From NCBI GenBank assembly GCA_963635575.1, contig CAVHFU010000028.1, positions 1-19,091 of the forward strand: DNA of 19,091 nt, written 5' to 3'. The position numbers and the translations under genes are program-made. The notes below the pieces were generated by a model that was given only the letters and a program-made list of their open reading frames with translations, did no database searches and was not told the DNA's origin. Shown one piece after another: positions 15,604 to 19,091 of the stretch. Numbering within the stretch: position 1 is the stretch's first letter; each line of letters begins with the position of its first letter. Source of the DNA: RGIG9151 sp963635575 (lineage in GTDB: Bacteria; Bacillota; Clostridia; TANB77; RGIG9151).

Positions 15604-16494
15604 ATGGACTGGGAACTACTAAAGAAAAGAATTGTTTTTTGTGTGCTTATGTTCATAAATATAGTTATTTCAGCAATGTTTATTTCTTATATAATAAGCT
15701 TGTTTAAAATAGATGTGTCGGAATATGAAGTGGCGTCGGTAAAAATTCCAAAGGCTTTTGACGGATTCCGTATACTTCAGCTTTCAGACTTACACAACAG
15801 AAGATTTAATAAGAATAATAAAAAGATTGTGAAAATAATTGAAAAGCAGAAGCCGGATATAATTGTTATGACCGGAGATATGGTAAGCTCTAATAGTGTT
15901 GGGTTTAGTAATTTCTTTTCTCTAGTGGAGGAGCTAGATGGAAAGTATCCTATTTACTATATTTTTGGTAATCACGAACAAAGACTTAGTGTGGAAAAAC
16001 AAGCCATAATTATAGGAAAACTTCGAGAATACGGAGTTAAAGTTTTAAATAATCAGCATGAGTTTATTACTAAAGATGATGAGAATATAGAGATTTTTGG
16101 CTTAAAACAAGAACTTATTTATTATACGAATTATTTAAAGAGCAAGAAGACATATTCCTATGAACAAAAAGATATGGAAAATGCTATTCGTAAATCGGAT
16201 AGTAAAAAGTTTAATATTCTACTTGCGCATAACCCTTTATATTTTGAAACATATGAAAAGTGGGGAGCAGATTTAGTTTTCTCCGGACATGTACATGGCG
16301 GAATAATACAAATCCCTTTTATCGGTGGCTTTTTATCTCCTGAAAGAAAATTGTTCCCTAAGTATAGTGGCGGAGAATATGAAATAAATGATTCAAAGAT
16401 GATAGTAAGTAGAGGACTGGGCTATACAAAGATAAATTTAAGATTTTTCAATAATCCTGAAATTTGTGTTGTAGAGTTAAAGAGTAAAAAATAA
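15604..16494 (+). CDS. Membrane-anchored calcineurin-like metallophosphoesterase (YkuE/YaeI-like)
   Basis: A 296-residue protein with one N-terminal membrane helix (about residues 10-33) and an otherwise complete metallophosphoesterase domain, probably facing outward. All five metal-site motifs are present: D62-x-H64 (SDLHN), GD at 91-92, GNHE at 122-125, H209 in LAHNP and GHVHGG at 228-233. The family binds a dinuclear metal centre and cleaves phosphoesters. Related proteins include B. subtilis YkuE and E. coli YaeI, but the substrate here is not predictable. AGGAGG overlaps the stop codon region of the preceding fusion gene, so the two are translationally close and co-transcribed. Its own stop codon lies within the first bases of the inverted-repeat element that follows, so insertion of that element may have redefined the C terminus. 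Confidence 0.93.
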   Translation: MDWELLKKRIVFCVLMFINIVISAMFISYIISLFKIDVSEYEVASVKIPKAFDGFRILQLSDLHNRRFNKNNKKIVKIIEKQKPDIIVMTGDMVSSNSVGFSNFFSLVEELDGKYPIYYIFGNHEQRLSVEKQAIIIGKLREYGVKVLNNQHEFITKDDENIEIFGLKQELIYYTNYLKSKKTYSYEQKDMENAIRKSDSKKFNILLAHNPLYFETYEKWGADLVFSGHVHGGIIQIPFIGGFLSPERKLFPKYSGGEYEINDSKMIVSRGLGYTKINLRFFNNPEICVVELKSKK

Positions 16495-16712
16495 ATAGTA
16501 CAGACGCAGTATATATAAATGGCGCTCCAAGGACTACGTTTTTAAAGGTTCTATCCAAATTATCAACCGTCGCTCAAAGTCGACATCCCTGTCGACTCTC
16601 GCTCAAAATTTCATCCGCGAAATTTTGACGGTTTTGCCTACGGCAAATTTGGAGAACCGGTAAAAAACTCTGTAAAGTCGCTTAATTTATATATACTGCG
16701 TCTGTACTATTT
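16493..16712. mobile_element. MITE-like element with 28-bp terminal inverted repeats and nested hairpins
   Basis: A 220-base non-coding element bounded by perfect 28-bp inverted repeats (16493-16520 and 16685-16712). Nested inside are further inverted pairs: GTTTTT/AAAAAC (16538 and 16663), GGTTCTATCCAAATT/AATTTGGAGAACC (16547-16561 and 16646-16658) and AACCGTC/GACGGTT (16565-16571 and 16627-16633). The core holds three small hairpins: GTCGAC with loop ATCCCT (16579-16596), AAAATTTC with loop ATCCGC (16605-16626) and TTTGCC with loop TAC (16633-16647). The first two form tandem 29-base modules that each begin TCGCTCAAA. The interior is clearly more GC-rich than the flanks. No ORF is present. 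A GTAC or TA target duplication is possible but is hidden by the palindromic ends. It lies between convergent genes and may also act as a terminator. An alternative is a large structured RNA. Confidence 0.75.
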
Positions 16713-16726
16713 TAAATACTTTTAGT

Positions 16727-18898
16727 TCAATTTTCACAAATCATTTCTTTTAGGTTCGAAAACCTATCTATTTTATTTAAATTTCGTACCATATATTCTA
16801 TACTTGACATATTTCCTACAAATACCAGCATTTCTTTAGCACGTGTCATAGCCGTATATAGTAAGTTTCTTGTCATAAGTCTTTGACCTCCCATAAATAC
16901 AGGGATAACGACTATTGGGAATTCACTTCCTTGACTTTTATGAACAGTTGTCGCAAATGCATGGTCTAATTCTTCCATTTGAACACTATCATATTCAACT
17001 TCTTTTCCATCATCAAAAATAACTCTAATCATTTCAGCTTCACTGTCAACCGCGGTAATTCGGCCAATATCTCCGTTAAAAACACCGCTCCCTCGCTCAG
17101 AACCATTTACCCATTCTAAGTCATAATTATTTTTTATTTGCATAACTTTATCGGTTACTCTAAAAATTCTATCCCCTAAGGCAATTTGTTTTTTATATGA
17201 AGCATAAGGATTAAGAACTTTTTGCAATTCTTTGTTCAAATTATTTGCACCAAGCACACCCTTTCGCATAGGAGTAATAACTTGAATGTCATCAATTGCA
17301 TTACATTCTTTGAAATTAGGCAGTCTTTCGGACACTAGATTAATTACTTTTTTTATTATTTCGTCTGAGTTTCGTGCGTTTACTAAAAAGCTGTCTGTGT
17401 TTTCTTTGTTAAAAACAGGTAATTCTCCGGAATTAATGCTGTGCGCATTAACAACAATCATACTTTCTCCTGCTTGTCTAAAAATTTTAGTTAGAGCAAA
17501 TGTACTTATTTTGCCTGATTCAATTAGGTCCTTTAAGACGTTTCCGGGGCCAACTGATGGAAGTTGGTCGACATCTCCAACTAAAATTAAAGTCGTGGTG
17601 AGGGAAACTGCTTTAAGTAAATTACTCATTAAAATTACGTCTAGCATCGAAACTTCGTCTACAATAACAACATCAGCTTCAATAGGAGTTACGTCTATTT
17701 CAACTAAAGCATTTCTATCATCATCGTCGATATGTTTAATTTCAAGTAAGCGGTGGATAGTTTTTGCATCAATGCCGGAAGTTTCGCTAAGCCTCTTTGC
17801 GGCTCTTCCTGTCGGAGCACAAAGTACAACTTTTGCATCGAAACTTTCTAGAGTTTTAATAATCGCTTTAACGATAGTTGTTTTACCTGTACCCGGTCCG
17901 CCTGTTATGATTGAGACTTGAGAGTCTAGTACACCTTTTACACAGTTTAATTGCTCGTCGGTTAATACAATTCCGTTTTCTAAGGTGTTCGCGTATTCTT
18001 TAACTTTAAATTTGGAATTTATTTCTGTCATTTGAGTAAGCTTTAATGCTATATTTCTTTCAGCATTAAATAAAGAAGAAAGATATATTTTGTCGTTATT
18101 ATATATTCTTGTTTTTCCCTCTATTGTCATTTTCGCGATTGCGGAATCAATTGTTTCCGGATCTACTGATAAAAATTCAGTTAAGTATTCAGCAATATTA
18201 TTACGTGGGAGATTTGTGTGCCCTTCAAATGATGCCAAAGATAGCACATACTTTATACCGGCACAAATTCTTGTTTCGTTATTGTCGTCGATTCCAACAT
18301 TTCTTGCAATTTGGTCCGCTACTTTAAATGAAATTCCATTACATACGTCAAGTAAAACGTATGGGTTTGATTTTACTGTATCTAAAGAATTAACTCCGAA
18401 TGCTTTATGTAATTTTACAGCATTTTTGTTTCCTATTCCGTAGGTGCCAAGGAATGAGATCAACTTCCATAAATCCCATTGTTCATTTAGTGTACTACTC
18501 ATACTAAGAGCTTTTTCCATATTTATGCCACGAACTTCTGTGAGTCTTTCCGGTGTGTTTTTTATAACTTCTATTGTGTTTTCTCCGAATTTTGTAACAA
18601 GCTTTCTTGCAGTAACTAATCCAACTCCTTTTATGATGCCGGATGCAAGATATTTTTCGATGGCAGGGACTCCTTTGGGAAGGAATTTTTCAAACGTTTC
18701 AGTCTTTAGTTGTTTGCCGTAGTCAGGGTGATTTACCCAGTTGCCGTTTATCTTTATTTCTTCGCCTACTTGAATGTACGGCAAAAAACCAACGACAGTG
18801 ATTTCTTCATCGTCTTTGGTTAGGATATTGCATATTGTGTATCCATTTGTTTCATTTACATATATAATTTCTATTATTTCTCCATGTACTTCTATCAT
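16727..18898 (-). CDS. recD2: RecD2 superfamily-1 DNA helicase
   Basis: RecD2 is a 5'-3' DNA helicase found in bacteria that lack RecBCD. It acts alone in DNA repair and fork maintenance, in the cytoplasm. The 723 residues have the RecD2 layout: an N-terminal OB-like region (1-70), helix-hairpin-helix repeats (about 85-200; IIKGVGLVTARKL, LTEVRGINMEKA, GIGNKNAVKL) that mark RecD2 rather than RecD, then two RecA-like domains. Motifs seen are Walker A GGPGTGKTT (333-341), Walker B DEVSML (414-419), motif III GDVDQLPSVGPG (441-452), TVHKSQGSEF (651-660) and YTAMTRAK (681-688). The start has GTGAGGA eight to nine bases upstream. It is monocistronic here, with its own promoter, and converges on the metallophosphoesterase operon across the inverted-repeat element. 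Confidence 0.97.
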   Translation of the reverse strand: MIEVHGEIIEIIYVNETNGYTICNILTKDDEEITVVGFLPYIQVGEEIKINGNWVNHPDYGKQLKTETFEKFLPKGVPAIEKYLASGIIKGVGLVTARKLVTKFGENTIEVIKNTPERLTEVRGINMEKALSMSSTLNEQWDLWKLISFLGTYGIGNKNAVKLHKAFGVNSLDTVKSNPYVLLDVCNGISFKVADQIARNVGIDDNNETRICAGIKYVLSLASFEGHTNLPRNNIAEYLTEFLSVDPETIDSAIAKMTIEGKTRIYNNDKIYLSSLFNAERNIALKLTQMTEINSKFKVKEYANTLENGIVLTDEQLNCVKGVLDSQVSIITGGPGTGKTTIVKAIIKTLESFDAKVVLCAPTGRAAKRLSETSGIDAKTIHRLLEIKHIDDDDRNALVEIDVTPIEADVVIVDEVSMLDVILMSNLLKAVSLTTTLILVGDVDQLPSVGPGNVLKDLIESGKISTFALTKIFRQAGESMIVVNAHSINSGELPVFNKENTDSFLVNARNSDEIIKKVINLVSERLPNFKECNAIDDIQVITPMRKGVLGANNLNKELQKVLNPYASYKKQIALGDRIFRVTDKVMQIKNNYDLEWVNGSERGSGVFNGDIGRITAVDSEAEMIRVIFDDGKEVEYDSVQMEELDHAFATTVHKSQGSEFPIVVIPVFMGGQRLMTRNLLYTAMTRAKEMLVFVGNMSSIEYMVRNLNKIDRFSNLKEMICEN

Positions 18899-18926
18899 CT
18901 AAAAATCCTCACTTTATTCTGACTAG

Positions 18927-18955
18927 ATTTTATCACACAATTTTGTGCTATTCAA
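18927..18955 (-). promoter_or_regulatory. Sigma-A promoter of recD2, with a palindrome in the spacer
   Basis: On the minus strand: TTGAAT (18950-18955), a 17-base spacer, then TAAAAT (18927-18932) preceded by TGTGA as an extended -10. The spacer contains the inverted repeat CACAA-TT-TTGTG (18936-18947), which could be an operator. The start codon is about 30 bases downstream. Confidence 0.55.
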
Positions 18956-19091
18956 TTAAAAAATATTAAAGCATATTAAATATATAAATAGCAAAATTAA
19001 TTGAACGAAAAATGTTCACTGAATAAGTAGGAAAATGTGTCAATAATTTTTGAAAATGTCCTAAAAAAATTCAAACATTAACGGGAAAATT

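Noticed and set aside
14248..16494. The GNAT-ANT(6) and phosphoesterase pair as a recently transferred resistance island
   Set aside because: Base composition and codon style look like the neighbours, and only the right side carries a possible mobile element. There is no transposase, integrase or paired flanking repeat.
17286..17921. 211-codon open frame opposite recD2
   Set aside because: It is an antisense shadow of the helicase core. Its serine/threonine-rich translation has no family signature, and recD2 motifs cover the same DNA.
19003..19017. GAAC-N7-GTTC inverted repeat resembling a LexA (SOS) box near the right edge
   Set aside because: The Firmicute LexA box needs a four-base spacer (GAAC-N4-GTTC). 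Here the spacer is seven, and no start codon or convincing promoter is nearby.

Overview
The window reads as the chromosome of a low-GC Gram-positive anaerobe of the class Clostridia, most likely a motile Lachnospiraceae-type bacterium. This is inferred from AT-rich codon use, GGAGG-type ribosome binding sites, a long-form Sua5, a RecD2 helicase, a secreted D,D-carboxypeptidase and a flagellar hook-junction operon. No RNA genes, CRISPR array or complete insertion sequence were found. All coding regions look intact.

Layout from left to right. (1) 37-3503: a two-gene unit with a class-II J-domain protein and a 798-residue polytopic membrane protein, closed by a hairpin terminator. (2) 3529-5676: long-form Sua5 (threonylcarbamoyl-AMP synthase) and, converging on it with stop codons touching, a secreted D-Ala-D-Ala carboxypeptidase. 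(3) 5724-6891: a WG-repeat protein on the minus strand with its own terminator and a leader holding two inverted repeats. Its promoter lies back to back with that of hslO. (4) 6921-13310: hslO (Hsp33), flgN, two tandem flgK paralogues and flgL, all on the plus strand and closed by a perfect 11-bp hairpin terminator. The first FlgK carries an insert of about 320 residues that resembles a von Willebrand factor A domain. (5) 13310-14071: an unrecognised helical protein on the minus strand. (6) 14172-16494: a promoter, a GNAT-ANT(6) fusion that looks like a two-domain aminoglycoside-modifying enzyme, and a membrane-anchored metallophosphoesterase. (7) 16493-16712: a compact element with 28-bp perfect terminal inverted repeats and nested internal hairpins, resembling a MITE. 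(8) 16727-18955: recD2 on the minus strand with its promoter. The last 136 bases (18956-19091) are very AT-rich non-coding DNA in which I see no gene.

How the genes work together: FlgN is the export chaperone for FlgK and FlgL, so region 4 supplies the hook-filament junction, and the redox-regulated chaperone Hsp33 shares its transcript. FlgM, CsrA and FliW, which often flank flgN-flgK-flgL in Firmicutes, are not encoded here. The most unusual items are the vWFA-like insert in one of two FlgK copies, the GNAT-ANT(6) fusion and the nested inverted-repeat element.
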